A DNA stretch of 39,623 bases from an uncultured bacterium. GTDB lineage: Bacteria > Verrucomicrobiota > Lentisphaeria > Oligosphaerales > Oligosphaeraceae. This document shows positions 32,125 to 39,623 of the stretch, piece by piece. The notes beneath the pieces are model-generated. The model was not told the origin of the DNA. It was given only the letters and a program-made list of their open reading frames with translations, and did no database searches. Each line of letters starts with the position of its first letter. Positions within the stretch are counted from its first letter, which is position 1. The DNA lies in NCBI GenBank assembly GCA_902776645.1, contig CACYQT010000027.1:1-39623 (forward strand), written 5' to 3'. The position numbers were made by a program, and so were the translations under genes.

Positions 32125-32284
32125 TCAACATCCCTTCAATCAATGTGAAAGTTTTGATGTGTTTTTAGGTAATATAATCATAGCAATCAAGTTGGCGAAT
32201 CACTTCGGGTCTTTCTTTGGATAATGTTTCACCTTGTGTTCAGCAACATGCCATGAAGAATGCATTCATTGAAAACCTTGTTGA

Positions 32285-33091
32285 CTATTCCCATTTTCCC
32301 ATCCCCATCATTGCTATAGGAATTAGGACGGCTTGTACAGGGGACGTGACAATATCCAAGACAACTGATGGAGGAATGAAAACCACTTTCCACATGTATC
32401 TGCTTAAGTTTGGTTTGCCAATTAATTTCTTCATTCCAATGAGATCTTCCTTCGGCAAATATGCATAACAGATATTATCTTCCAGTTTATAGGGAATTAC
32501 CAATGTATTATGCTTATATTCATTAAGAGATAGACAGACAAATGGATGCGACAAGTAATGAAAATCATCCGGTCGAATTCTAATGGTGGAATAGTTGTCA
32601 TTTGAGCCTGCCCGTGGTGTCATTGGATAAATATGGAATGCAGGTAATACCAATCTGTCGTAATCCACTACACCTTGAGTTTTGCCTATAGTCTTATGTT
32701 CATATTTTGTCTCAAAGCCATGCAGTCTTACACGTTCGCTGGTCTTATCATAAAGCATGACGAGAAACTCTTTTTGGATACTGTTCGGTTCAGTTTTTGT
32801 CAGAGGATAGACATGAGTTGACTCCTCAATTTTGCTTCCTTTCCAGAGTCTGAATGGATCACGGCAGTAATCCGTCCGTTTTTTCAGATAGACAGACAAA
32901 CTTTTCCTGTCTTCAGACAGTTTGCCCTGCCGTTCGATAATCCGTATGTCATCACTGCATTTATCACAGAACAAAATGGCACTATGGGTAAAACAGCCAT
33001 TGCACGCCATGAGCAAGACAAACATCACCAAAAAACAGAAAGCTTTTCTGGCGTTCCTGTAAAATAATTGTATTTCATGGACTTGCATCAA
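32285..33091 (-). CDS. Lipoprotein with YceK/YidQ-like C-terminus
   Basis: 268 residues. The signal peptide (F-C-F-L-V-M-F-V-L-L-M-A-C) ends in a lipobox-like L-M-A-C, so it is probably acylated at that Cys. The C-terminal P-P-S-V-V-L-D-I-V-T-S-P-V-Q-A-V-L-I-P recalls the P-x-S-x-x-x-D-x-x-x-x-P-V pattern of small YceK/YidQ lipoproteins. The central 200 residues are unique to me. There is no operon partner: the next minus-strand gene lies 160 nt downstream. More AT-rich than its neighbours. Confidence 0.65.
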   Translation of the reverse strand: MMQVHEIQLFYRNARKAFCFLVMFVLLMACNGCFTHSAILFCDKCSDDIRIIERQGKLSEDRKSLSVYLKKRTDYCRDPFRLWKGSKIEESTHVYPLTKTEPNSIQKEFLVMLYDKTSERVRLHGFETKYEHKTIGKTQGVVDYDRLVLPAFHIYPMTPRAGSNDNYSTIRIRPDDFHYLSHPFVCLSLNEYKHNTLVIPYKLEDNICYAYLPKEDLIGMKKLIGKPNLSRYMWKVVFIPPSVVLDIVTSPVQAVLIPIAMMGMGKWE

Positions 33092-33623
33092 TGGCTCCTA
33101 TTGACCGCATGGCATGCACAAGACTTGAAACTGAACATGTCTCACCTTTTAATGACATTACTATACCGCCATCCGCCAATCATACAACTTCTTCAGTACA
33201 TAACTACGGAAAGTGGCTCAAAGCCAAATTGAAACATGGAATCAATCAATTGTTTAGTACCGATAACCAACTGAAACTGTCACATGGAATTGATTCAAAG
33301 CCAACAGACAGTGAAAAGAAATTCAACTAGTTAGTGCCACTACCCAGTTGAAGCCATTTGCACAAGGCCGCATGTTTCGCTTGAATGATTTCCTTTATGT
33401 GCGAGATATTACTGAATTAATTTAAGATATTTTCGAACAATATGGCTGCAGACTTTCTTGATTGTTTTCTCTATTGAAAATATACAGACACCAAAATTCA
33501 ATCTAAATTAAACATTATTCGATAATCTTGTTATTTAACATTGAAATTTCTCATAGTGGCTGTATATTAAAGTCAGAATAAATGATCCAAGTAAACAAAG
33601 GCCATTGTTCGAGAGATGCCAGC
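33092..33623. other. AT-rich gene-free stretch
   Basis: About 530 nt between divergent genes. An open frame of 79 codons (33091-33330) has a composition and sequence that do not look like protein and no ribosome site. I see no tRNA, repeat array or strong promoter, although the AT-rich part at 33470-33580 probably drives the nuclease gene. Confidence 0.5.
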
Positions 33624-34670
33624 ATGAAAAAGAATGAAATCCACCCCGTTGACAACAAACTGCTTTCAGATGTCAGGCAAATCATCGACACGGCAAGGGC
33701 CAACGCGATTCGAAGCGTTGATTTCAGCCGTGTGACGATGTACTGGAATCTTGGACGAAGGATTTTCGAGGAAGAACAACAAGGCAAGGACCGGGCGGAT
33801 TATGGGGCGAGAATCATCAGAGGTCTGGCAGAACGTCTCGAGCCCGAATATGGAAGCGGTTTTTCGTATCGCCAATTGGCTTTCAGCCGTCAATTCTACA
33901 GAACATATCCAATTGTGAACGCACTGCGTTCACAATTAAACTGGACCCAGTACAGGTTACTTATACAAATAGATGATGAATTAAAACGAGAATATTACGA
34001 ATTGGAATCCATCAACCATTGCTGGACAGCTCGTGAAACAGAACGGCAAATCCATTCACAGCTCTGGGAGCGGCTTTGCCTGAGCAATGACAAAGAAGCC
34101 GTATTGGCCCTTGCCAGAAAGGAACGGATTCCGGAAACGCCGCAGGAAATCATCAAGGATCCCATGCGACTGGAGTTCCTCGGCCTTGAAAAGCAACCAC
34201 ATTACTATGAAAACGATCTCGAACAAGCCATCATAGATCATCTACAGGATTTCATCATGGAACTGGGCAATGGCTTCTGCTTCGTTGCAAGGCAGAAAAG
34301 AATCCTCCTGGAAGATGACGAATTTTTCATAGACCTTGTGCTCTTCAACCGACTGCTCAAATGTTTCGTTATTATAGAACTTAAGACCGGCAAACTCACG
34401 CATCAGGACATCGGGCAGTTGCAGATGTATGTAAACTACTATGACCGTTACGAAAAGACATCGGAAGAGAACAAGACTATCGGCATTCTGCTTTGTTCAC
34501 AGAAAAACGATTCAATGGTGAGAGTATCGCTCCCGGAAGACAACAAGACGATTCTCGCCGCCGAATACAAACTTCATCTGCCTAGCGAGGAGCAGTTGCT
34601 TGCTGAAATCCGGAAAGCCGAACTGGAATATGAAAATGCCAGAGAAAATTCAGAGAAAAACAATGCATGA
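33624..34670 (+). CDS. YhcG/DUF1016-type PDDEXK nuclease
   Basis: 348 residues from the ATG at 33624, with GAGAG upstream; an earlier in-frame ATG at 33582 has no site. The N-terminal DUF1016 region has Y-W-N-L-G-R-R-I, Y-G-A-R-I-I-R-G-L-A, F-S-Y-R-Q-L and L-N-W-T-Q-Y-R-L-L. The C-terminal nuclease domain has F-F-I-D-L-V-L-F-N followed by I-I-E-L-K-T-G (the D...E-x-K core) and I-G-Q-L-Q-M-Y-V-N-Y-Y. These proteins occur next to restriction systems and mobile DNA. Here it stands alone. A 27-bp near-perfect palindrome lies inside the gene at 33911-33937. Confidence 0.9.
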   Translation: MKKNEIHPVDNKLLSDVRQIIDTARANAIRSVDFSRVTMYWNLGRRIFEEEQQGKDRADYGARIIRGLAERLEPEYGSGFSYRQLAFSRQFYRTYPIVNALRSQLNWTQYRLLIQIDDELKREYYELESINHCWTARETERQIHSQLWERLCLSNDKEAVLALARKERIPETPQEIIKDPMRLEFLGLEKQPHYYENDLEQAIIDHLQDFIMELGNGFCFVARQKRILLEDDEFFIDLVLFNRLLKCFVIIELKTGKLTHQDIGQLQMYVNYYDRYEKTSEENKTIGILLCSQKNDSMVRVSLPEDNKTILAAEYKLHLPSEEQLLAEIRKAELEYENARENSEKNNA

Positions 34671-34706
34671 CCCAAAGCCAGTAAACAGGACAATAAAGGA
34701 CAGAAG

Positions 34707-37004
34707 ATGACAACGTCATTTCACATGTCAGGCAACGAAAAGCTCCTTGACCATCAGAACAAAGTGGCATTAAAACGAATGCAAACCTTCCAGATCCAAA
34801 CCGTTCTGTTTCTTGTCCTTACCACTTCCGCCCTGCTCTGTTCCGCACCATTCGGCTATCTGCCGCAAGTGCAGGAATGTTCTCAAACACAAATCACGAT
34901 TCCATTGACAAAAGGTAAATTCAAACTGCGTGTTTCCGAACATCCAGAGAAAAGTTCGCCGTTCATCCAAGCTCTGATCCATGATAAAATCACCGCCAAT
35001 ATTTATACTGAAGACAACTCTGCACCCATTATTGATGTCCTGCTCGCAAAGGCCGGCGATCCGTTGTTCCGCGATTATCTGATTCCATCATCAGTCGTGG
35101 AAAAGCCTGAAAGCTATGCCATCCGTTGTTTCCATGATCATGAAAAGAACGCCTACACCATCTGCCTCGCCGGCCATGACAACCGCGGCGTTTTCTATGC
35201 AGGCGCGACATTCCTCCAGATGATTTCCAATGGCAAAATCATCATATCGGATATCACGGATTATCCACACTGGCCGCATCGCTATCTTTCCGATTATTTC
35301 ATCCCAACCACCGACCAGCTTATCCGCTATGCGGCCGAACTCAAATACAACGGATTCGGCATGCAGTACCGTTCCGGCTGGCAGAATTTCGGTCCGGACA
35401 ACAAACCACCGTTTTCAAAAGACGCCGACTGGAAATCACAACTTGCACGTCTGAAAAAATTTAGGGAGGACACTGGCGATCTTCTGGACTTCATGTTTGT
35501 TTACAACATTTACGCAGGCGCGCAATCCCGTTCATTTGATTGTGCGAATCCAGAGCATGTCGCGCAACTGGAATCGCAATGCCGTTTCGCTTTGCAATCA
35601 GGCTTCACGCACATCATGATCGGCGTTGACGACTTTGTTCCGAAACATGAAGGACAATATGATTTTATCAGCAACAACGAAAAACAGCAGTTCGGCGACG
35701 TCGGCACGGCACACGGCATGTTGATGAAAACGTTGTCTAAACGCCTTCGCAAAGACTTTCCGCACGCCGTTTTCGCCTTTTGTCCAGGCCCTTATTCGAT
35801 TGACCAGCATGACGCCGTCCATGAACCCGCGCGAACCTATCTGAAACATCTTGGAGAACAGCTTTCTGAAGATGTTTATGTCGTCTGGACCGGCCGCCAA
35901 GTCATCAGCCCCCATATCACCAAGGCAGATTTTGATGAATACTCCGCCCTGCTCGCCCCGCATCGTAAAATCTACACATGGCACAATCCGAACAACGGCC
36001 CTTACCAGCCAGGCCCGCTGGATTTCTATCCGAATTTCCAACAGGAAACCAACGGCATTATGTTCACCAATTCACATGACTTCGGCGTCCTCATCAATCG
36101 CCCCGTTGGAGCGGTCTATATGGACTATCTGTGGAACCAACGTGATTTCAATGAAAAAGACGCTTTTCGCCGTGCTGTCCGCCACACATTGCTTCCAGAC
36201 GAACATGCCGCGGATACATATATTTCCATGCTCGTCAAATACAGCCAGTCGCGCACGACTTCCGATCGCGCCCAAAAGGCGGAACTGCTTCGTGCCGTCA
36301 TCAATGATCTGCATACTTTGCAACCATTCAAACTGCCACGCTATGATTATTTTGAAAAGCAATATACGCATGAACTGGAGATGGCCACGGTTGCTCTGCC
36401 CGTTTTGGAAGCACTTCATACTCAACTGGAAGTGACCATTGACGGCAGGCTCAACGAAGAGGCGTGGGACCATGCGGCCGTTTTTCCTTTGATAACATCA
36501 GATGGCCATCCGCAAGGCGATTGCAAAATCCTCTGGAATGAAGAGACGCAGACCATCTATCTCGCAGCCATCCTGCCACAACCGAAAATCACTGGTGAAA
36601 AACTCCCGCGCGATGATGCCATGCGCAGCCATGACGGCATCCGTTTCTTCTTCGCAACACCTTTGAAACACCCGCGATACGCGGAAATCGCCATCGATCT
36701 TGACGGCAATCTGCGCGATTCCATCCAATATGTTCCGACATGGGATCCGAAGCTGTCATACGCCGTCGGCAACGACGGCACGAACGGCATCATTGAGCTA
36801 CAACTGCCCATTGCCGTCATGAAAAACACTGCCATTTTGTGGGATTCCTATCGTCTGCAATCCGGAAACGAATGGCGTTTCCAAGCCATCCGCCCTGCCG
36901 ACGCCACCCGCAATACAAAATCCCATGAAGACGCCATCTGGGCGCCAGTCGGATCATCCTCCCCGCGCGAAATCGCCTTGTTTGGAATTTTGAGATTCAA
37001 ATAA
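34707..37004 (+). CDS. Exported GH84-like beta-N-acetylglucosaminidase with C-terminal CBM9-like domain
   Basis: 765 residues, ATG at 34707 behind AAAGGAC. The signal peptide core (V-L-F-L-V-L-T-T-S-A-L-L-C-S-A) lies at about 33-47. An internal ATG at 34779 would give a normal-length signal but lacks a site. Domains: GH20b-like N-terminal domain (about 60-190), a TIM-barrel (about 190-480) with the paired acids I-G-V-D-D-F near 305-310 as in GH84 enzymes, a helical segment, and from about 575 a CBM9/DOMON-like domain (V-T-I-D-G-R-L-N-E-E-A-W). It should release GlcNAc (or a related hexosamine) from glycans outside the cytoplasm. NagA lies directly downstream, convergent. Confidence 0.8.
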   Translation: MTTSFHMSGNEKLLDHQNKVALKRMQTFQIQTVLFLVLTTSALLCSAPFGYLPQVQECSQTQITIPLTKGKFKLRVSEHPEKSSPFIQALIHDKITANIYTEDNSAPIIDVLLAKAGDPLFRDYLIPSSVVEKPESYAIRCFHDHEKNAYTICLAGHDNRGVFYAGATFLQMISNGKIIISDITDYPHWPHRYLSDYFIPTTDQLIRYAAELKYNGFGMQYRSGWQNFGPDNKPPFSKDADWKSQLARLKKFREDTGDLLDFMFVYNIYAGAQSRSFDCANPEHVAQLESQCRFALQSGFTHIMIGVDDFVPKHEGQYDFISNNEKQQFGDVGTAHGMLMKTLSKRLRKDFPHAVFAFCPGPYSIDQHDAVHEPARTYLKHLGEQLSEDVYVVWTGRQVISPHITKADFDEYSALLAPHRKIYTWHNPNNGPYQPGPLDFYPNFQQETNGIMFTNSHDFGVLINRPVGAVYMDYLWNQRDFNEKDAFRRAVRHTLLPDEHAADTYISMLVKYSQSRTTSDRAQKAELLRAVINDLHTLQPFKLPRYDYFEKQYTHELEMATVALPVLEALHTQLEVTIDGRLNEEAWDHAAVFPLITSDGHPQGDCKILWNEETQTIYLAAILPQPKITGEKLPRDDAMRSHDGIRFFFATPLKHPRYAEIAIDLDGNLRDSIQYVPTWDPKLSYAVGNDGTNGIIELQLPIAVMKNTAILWDSYRLQSGNEWRFQAIRPADATRNTKSHEDAIWAPVGSSSPREIALFGILRFK

Positions 37005-37039
37005 GCACCAATACAAAATATAAAAGCATATGTAAATAA

Positions 37040-38188
37040 CTATCTGGCATAGATAGTATTCCCTTCCAGAATCGTCTCCTGCACATCAAATTCAGGGGAA
37101 ATAATGGCGATATCCGCAAACAATCCGACCTTCAACGAGCCGCGAACATGGCCCTCATGGCAGCTTTTCGCGGGATTCGTCGCGGCCATCTTCGCCGCTT
37201 CCACGGGCGTGAAGCCGAAGCGTGTGATCAGATTGCGGAAGACCTTGTCCATCGTCAGGCAAGAGCCGACGATGCTCTCCGGATTGTCCGCAAGCCGTGC
37301 CACGTCCGTCATGACCATCATCCGTCCATCCGCCATGGGGAACGTGCTGCCGGGCGGAAGCCCCGCTCCCGCCAGAGAATCCGTGATGGCAATGAGATGC
37401 ACCGCTCCGGCGGCGCGATGCGCAAGCGTGACAAGCTCCTGCGGGACATGGATGCCGTCGCAGATGATCTCCTTCTGGAGGCGGTCGTCGATGAGAACAC
37501 AATCCGCCAGACAGGGCTTGGAGACGCCATGCTCCACAAGGCGACCGTCAAACGTGTCGAACAAATGGCAAACCTGCGTGGCACCGGCGGCGACGGCCAT
37601 GTCCTTTTGCTCCTTCGAACAGCCGGTATGCCCCATGGAAACGGTGACGCCCGCACGAGACATGAGATTGATAACTGACTCCGCCCCATCGACTTCTGGC
37701 GAGACAGTCATGAGTTTCAACGTGCCGTCTGCCGCCTCCAGCAGCCGTCGCGCCTCCGCCATATCCGCGCCGCGGACGAGTCGTTTGTCCATTCCGCCTC
37801 GATGGGTGTAATCGATGAACGGCCCTTCCAAATGGCTTCCGATGATTTTCGTGATGTTTGGATCAGGCGATTTCGCCAGTTCAGCGACTTCTTTCACAAA
37901 CGCCAGAAGTCTTTCCGGTGATTCCGCCGCCAGCGTCGGGCAGACTCCCGTCAATCCTGTCGGCGGCGCGAACGTGGCCATGCCTTTCGCGCCTTCTCCA
38001 GAAACGGCTGTGTACGGACCGATTCCATGCGTATGAACATCGATGAAACCAGGCGTGATCCAATTGGCGTCCGGACGCGTCTCGCCTTGCTTTTCAATGT
38101 GCGCAATCCGTTTGTCCGCAACACTCAACGCTCCGAAGAACATCTGCTCCTCAGTGATGATATTTCCTTTTAAAAGTCGTTCCTGCAT
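37040..38188 (-). CDS. nagA: N-acetylglucosamine-6-phosphate deacetylase
   Basis: 382 residues from the ATG at 38188; the open frame extends ten residues further to a TTG. It is an amidohydrolase barrel with P-G-F-I-D-V-H-T-H-G, G-S-H-L-E-G-P-F, M-G-H-T-G-C-S, C-H-L-F-D-T-F, I-C-D-G-I-H-V and the catalytic Asp in I-T-D-S-L-A-G-A-G. These match NagA, which converts GlcNAc-6-P to GlcN-6-P. H-L-F-D-T-F replaces the common H-L-F-N-A-M. It is cytoplasmic and fits use of GlcNAc released by the GH84-like enzyme next door. Confidence 0.9.
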   Translation of the reverse strand: MQERLLKGNIITEEQMFFGALSVADKRIAHIEKQGETRPDANWITPGFIDVHTHGIGPYTAVSGEGAKGMATFAPPTGLTGVCPTLAAESPERLLAFVKEVAELAKSPDPNITKIIGSHLEGPFIDYTHRGGMDKRLVRGADMAEARRLLEAADGTLKLMTVSPEVDGAESVINLMSRAGVTVSMGHTGCSKEQKDMAVAAGATQVCHLFDTFDGRLVEHGVSKPCLADCVLIDDRLQKEIICDGIHVPQELVTLAHRAAGAVHLIAITDSLAGAGLPPGSTFPMADGRMMVMTDVARLADNPESIVGSCLTMDKVFRNLITRFGFTPVEAAKMAATNPAKSCHEGHVRGSLKVGLFADIAIISPEFDVQETILEGNTIYAR

Positions 38189-38346
38189 GGTTGCTTGATG
38201 ATCGTTATCTGAAAACAAAAAAGACTGTACTACTATATCGCCTCTTCATGTTTTTGGAAATCGAAGCCTCAACAAATAACGGCCTGACAGCATCCGTTTA
38301 GGCCATTGAATGACATATGTGAAATCATAGCGAAGAATAACGCATC

Positions 38347-39114
38347 ATGAACGTTTTGAAGAACATACCTTATCGCCCAAGTTCCGACGACTCAGGACTT
38401 TGTGATTTATTCATTCCGGAACAGAATCAGCACCGTGATGTTGTCGCCATGACCATTCATGGCGGCGGCTGGTGCAGCATGGCAAAAGAAAATCTTGAAG
38501 GCATCAGCCAGTGGTTATGCCATGACATGGGGCTGACGACTGGCAACATCAACTATCGTCTTAGCAGCGCAGCTCCATGGCCCGCTTGCGGCGACGACTG
38601 CTTGACAGCCGCGCGATTTCTGCTAAACGACGACAAGATGATTTCAGGCGAACCAGCCCGACGGAAAATCATCATCGTCGGTGCGTCGTCCGGCGGTCAT
38701 CTGGCGTTGATGACAGGGCTTCGCCTTCCTGCGGAAAAGGTCGTGGCGGTCGTTTCAATCTCCGGAATCGGAGACATGAAAACCGATCAGGCATTATCTC
38801 CCGGACGATATAAAATCCTCTTCTCGCATGAACCATCTGATGCGGAAATTCGTGACGCGTCTCCTGCAACTTATCTGAAACCGGACAGTCCGCCCATTCT
38901 CTGCACACATACGCCAAAAGACAACGTCGTACCGATTCAGTCGGCGCAAGTATTTCTGGATGCTGTACATAGAAACGGCACCATCGGTGAATCCTATTAT
39001 TATGAAAAAGAGGAAACAGGATATTCCCACCGCATCTGGATCCCCGGTTCGTCACCGCACCGATTATATCCAGAAATCGAAGCCGCAATTGCATCCTTCA
39101 TCAAAAAATGCTGA
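38347..39114 (+). CDS. Alpha/beta hydrolase (esterase/deacetylase type)
   Basis: 255 residues, ATG at 38347. The oxyanion motif H-G-G-G-W lies at 38-42 and the nucleophile in G-A-S-S-G-G near 114. The Asp is in P-K-D-N-V-V-P, and the His in either S-H-R-I-W or P-H-R-L-Y near the end. It resembles BD-FAE-type carbohydrate esterases and kynurenine formamidase relatives. No signal peptide. Its stop codon is the first three bases of a heptamer array. It is divergent from nagA, so a role in deacylating sugars is plausible but unproven. Confidence 0.82.
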   Translation: MNVLKNIPYRPSSDDSGLCDLFIPEQNQHRDVVAMTIHGGGWCSMAKENLEGISQWLCHDMGLTTGNINYRLSSAAPWPACGDDCLTAARFLLNDDKMISGEPARRKIIIVGASSGGHLALMTGLRLPAEKVVAVVSISGIGDMKTDQALSPGRYKILFSHEPSDAEIRDASPATYLKPDSPPILCTHTPKDNVVPIQSAQVFLDAVHRNGTIGESYYYEKEETGYSHRIWIPGSSPHRLYPEIEAAIASFIKKC

Positions 39115-39203
39115 ATGCTTAATGCTGAATGCTGAATGCAAAATTATAATAAGAGATTAAGCATTAAGCATTAAGCATTAAGCATTAAGCATTTAGCATT
39201 TAG
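39112..39203. repeat. Inverted heptamer arrays at a stop codon
   Basis: Four 7-bp units (TGAATGC, TTAATGC, TGAATGC, TGAATGC) run from 39112 to 39139; the first one starts with the TGA stop of the hydrolase. After a 16-nt spacer come five ATTAAGC and one ATTTAGC plus a partial unit (39156-39203), the reverse complement of the left array. The two arms can fold into a large hairpin between convergent genes. Confidence 0.9.
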
Positions 39204-39211
39204 TGGTTCTC

Positions 39212-39623
39212 TCACATAGATGCGAGTTTGCGCAATGACGTCAACGTCTGCGTAATTGCGACATCTCCCGCTTCAGGAGTGGTGACATACGCCCTAACCC
39301 GTTCGCGCCACGTGATTTCATAGCCACCGGCCGCGATCGCCGAACGATCGGGCAGATAGCCGTTGCCACCGTTGGAGCAGCTGCACAACAGGTTGTACGC
39401 AAACGGACCGTATTTGCGCAATCGCAGTGAAAAGATCGAGAACATCTCGAACGGGAACGGCGCCAAGGCCACAGGCCCGAACGCAATCAACGTCTGGACA
39501 AAAACCAGCTCCGGCTGCGGCGGCAAATGCCAATGTTCGAGCACTCGCTTGGCGACTTGATAGTCGACTTCCGGAATGGCGGTTCCGCCGGAAGACTCAT
39601 ATTTATTCACACGTTCCTGCACC
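39212..39623 (-). CDS. Neutral ceramidase-like protein, C-terminal part
   Basis: The gene runs off the right edge of the window; 136 C-terminal residues are visible. F-V-Q-T-L-I-A-F-G-P-V-A-L-A-P-F-P-F-E-M-F is followed by C-S-N-G-G-N-G-Y-L-P-D-R and A-I-A-A-G-G-Y-E. The N-x-Y-x-P/x-P-T/D-R...G-G-Y-E arrangement is typical of the end of neutral/alkaline ceramidase-type lipid hydrolases, which many PVC bacteria carry as non-lysosomal ceramidase-like proteins of unknown substrate. The last codon lies at 39212-39214. Confidence 0.65.
   Translation of the reverse strand, partial: VQERVNKYESSGGTAIPEVDYQVAKRVLEHWHLPPQPELVFVQTLIAFGPVALAPFPFEMFSIFSLRLRKYGPFAYNLLCSCSNGGNGYLPDRSAIAAGGYEITWRERVRAYVTTPEAGDVAITQTLTSLRKLASM

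Noticed and set aside
33091..33330. 79-codon open frame between the lipoprotein and nuclease genes
   Set aside because: No ribosome site, no protein-like pattern, and it begins at the lipoprotein start; it is more likely non-coding.

Overview
The window looks like chromosomal DNA of a Gram-negative, carbohydrate-degrading bacterium. The best guess is the PVC group, probably Lentisphaerota (Victivallales-like). This is an inference from gene content: a YejM-like inner-membrane sulfatase-fold protein, a YfbK-type protein coupled to an ECF sigma factor, stand-alone vWA/TPR and PHP proteins, several glycosidases, and many secreted proteins of unknown family. No marker gene settles the taxonomy. 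No rRNA, tRNA, CRISPR array, insertion sequence or prophage was recognised.

Layout. (1) 1-7.0 kb, accessory secreted or repeat proteins: an ankyrin protein, then two paralogous exported proteins (1830-2804 and 4424-5389). Both paralogs have the same upstream cassette: a palindromic activator-type site, a GG-N10-GC sigma-54 promoter, and a near-identical leader and signal peptide. A helical exported protein lies between them, and a scar after the second copy shows that this middle gene was lost there. An AT-rich gene and a frameshifted small exported gene follow. (2) 7.0-9.8 kb: a BatB/BatC-like protein divergent from a polysaccharide deacetylase, then a zinc-binding membrane protein with a clear terminator. 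(3) 9.9-15.4 kb, envelope and signalling: a YejM-like protein overlapping a membrane metallophosphoesterase, then an OmpR/CusS-type two-component system. (4) 15.4-19.9 kb, minus strand: the conserved nadD-rsfS pair followed by a PHP protein. This NadD carries a roughly 600-residue Arg/Gly/Asn/Tyr/Pro repeat domain at its N-terminus. (5) 20-23.7 kb, plus strand: a phosphoesterase and a YfbR-like HD protein in one operon, then a phosphoesterase fused to a degenerate SGNH hydrolase. (6) 23.8-28.8 kb, minus strand: an orphan antitoxin-like gene, an ECF sigma factor with a YfbK-like membrane protein that has lost its vWA domain, and a GNAT-TetR operon with a palindrome inside its promoter. (7) 28.9-39.6 kb: a glycosidase-like protein with a serine hydrolase, a lipoprotein, a YhcG/DUF1016 nuclease, a GH84-like exo-glycosidase, NagA, an alpha/beta hydrolase and the 3' end of a ceramidase-like gene. 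GH84-like protein plus NagA suggests use of GlcNAc-containing glycans.

The most unusual features are the duplicated sigma-54 leader cassette, the NadD repeat fusion, the YfbK protein without a vWA domain, and 7- or 9-bp phase-locked tandem arrays that start at or next to stop codons in several places.
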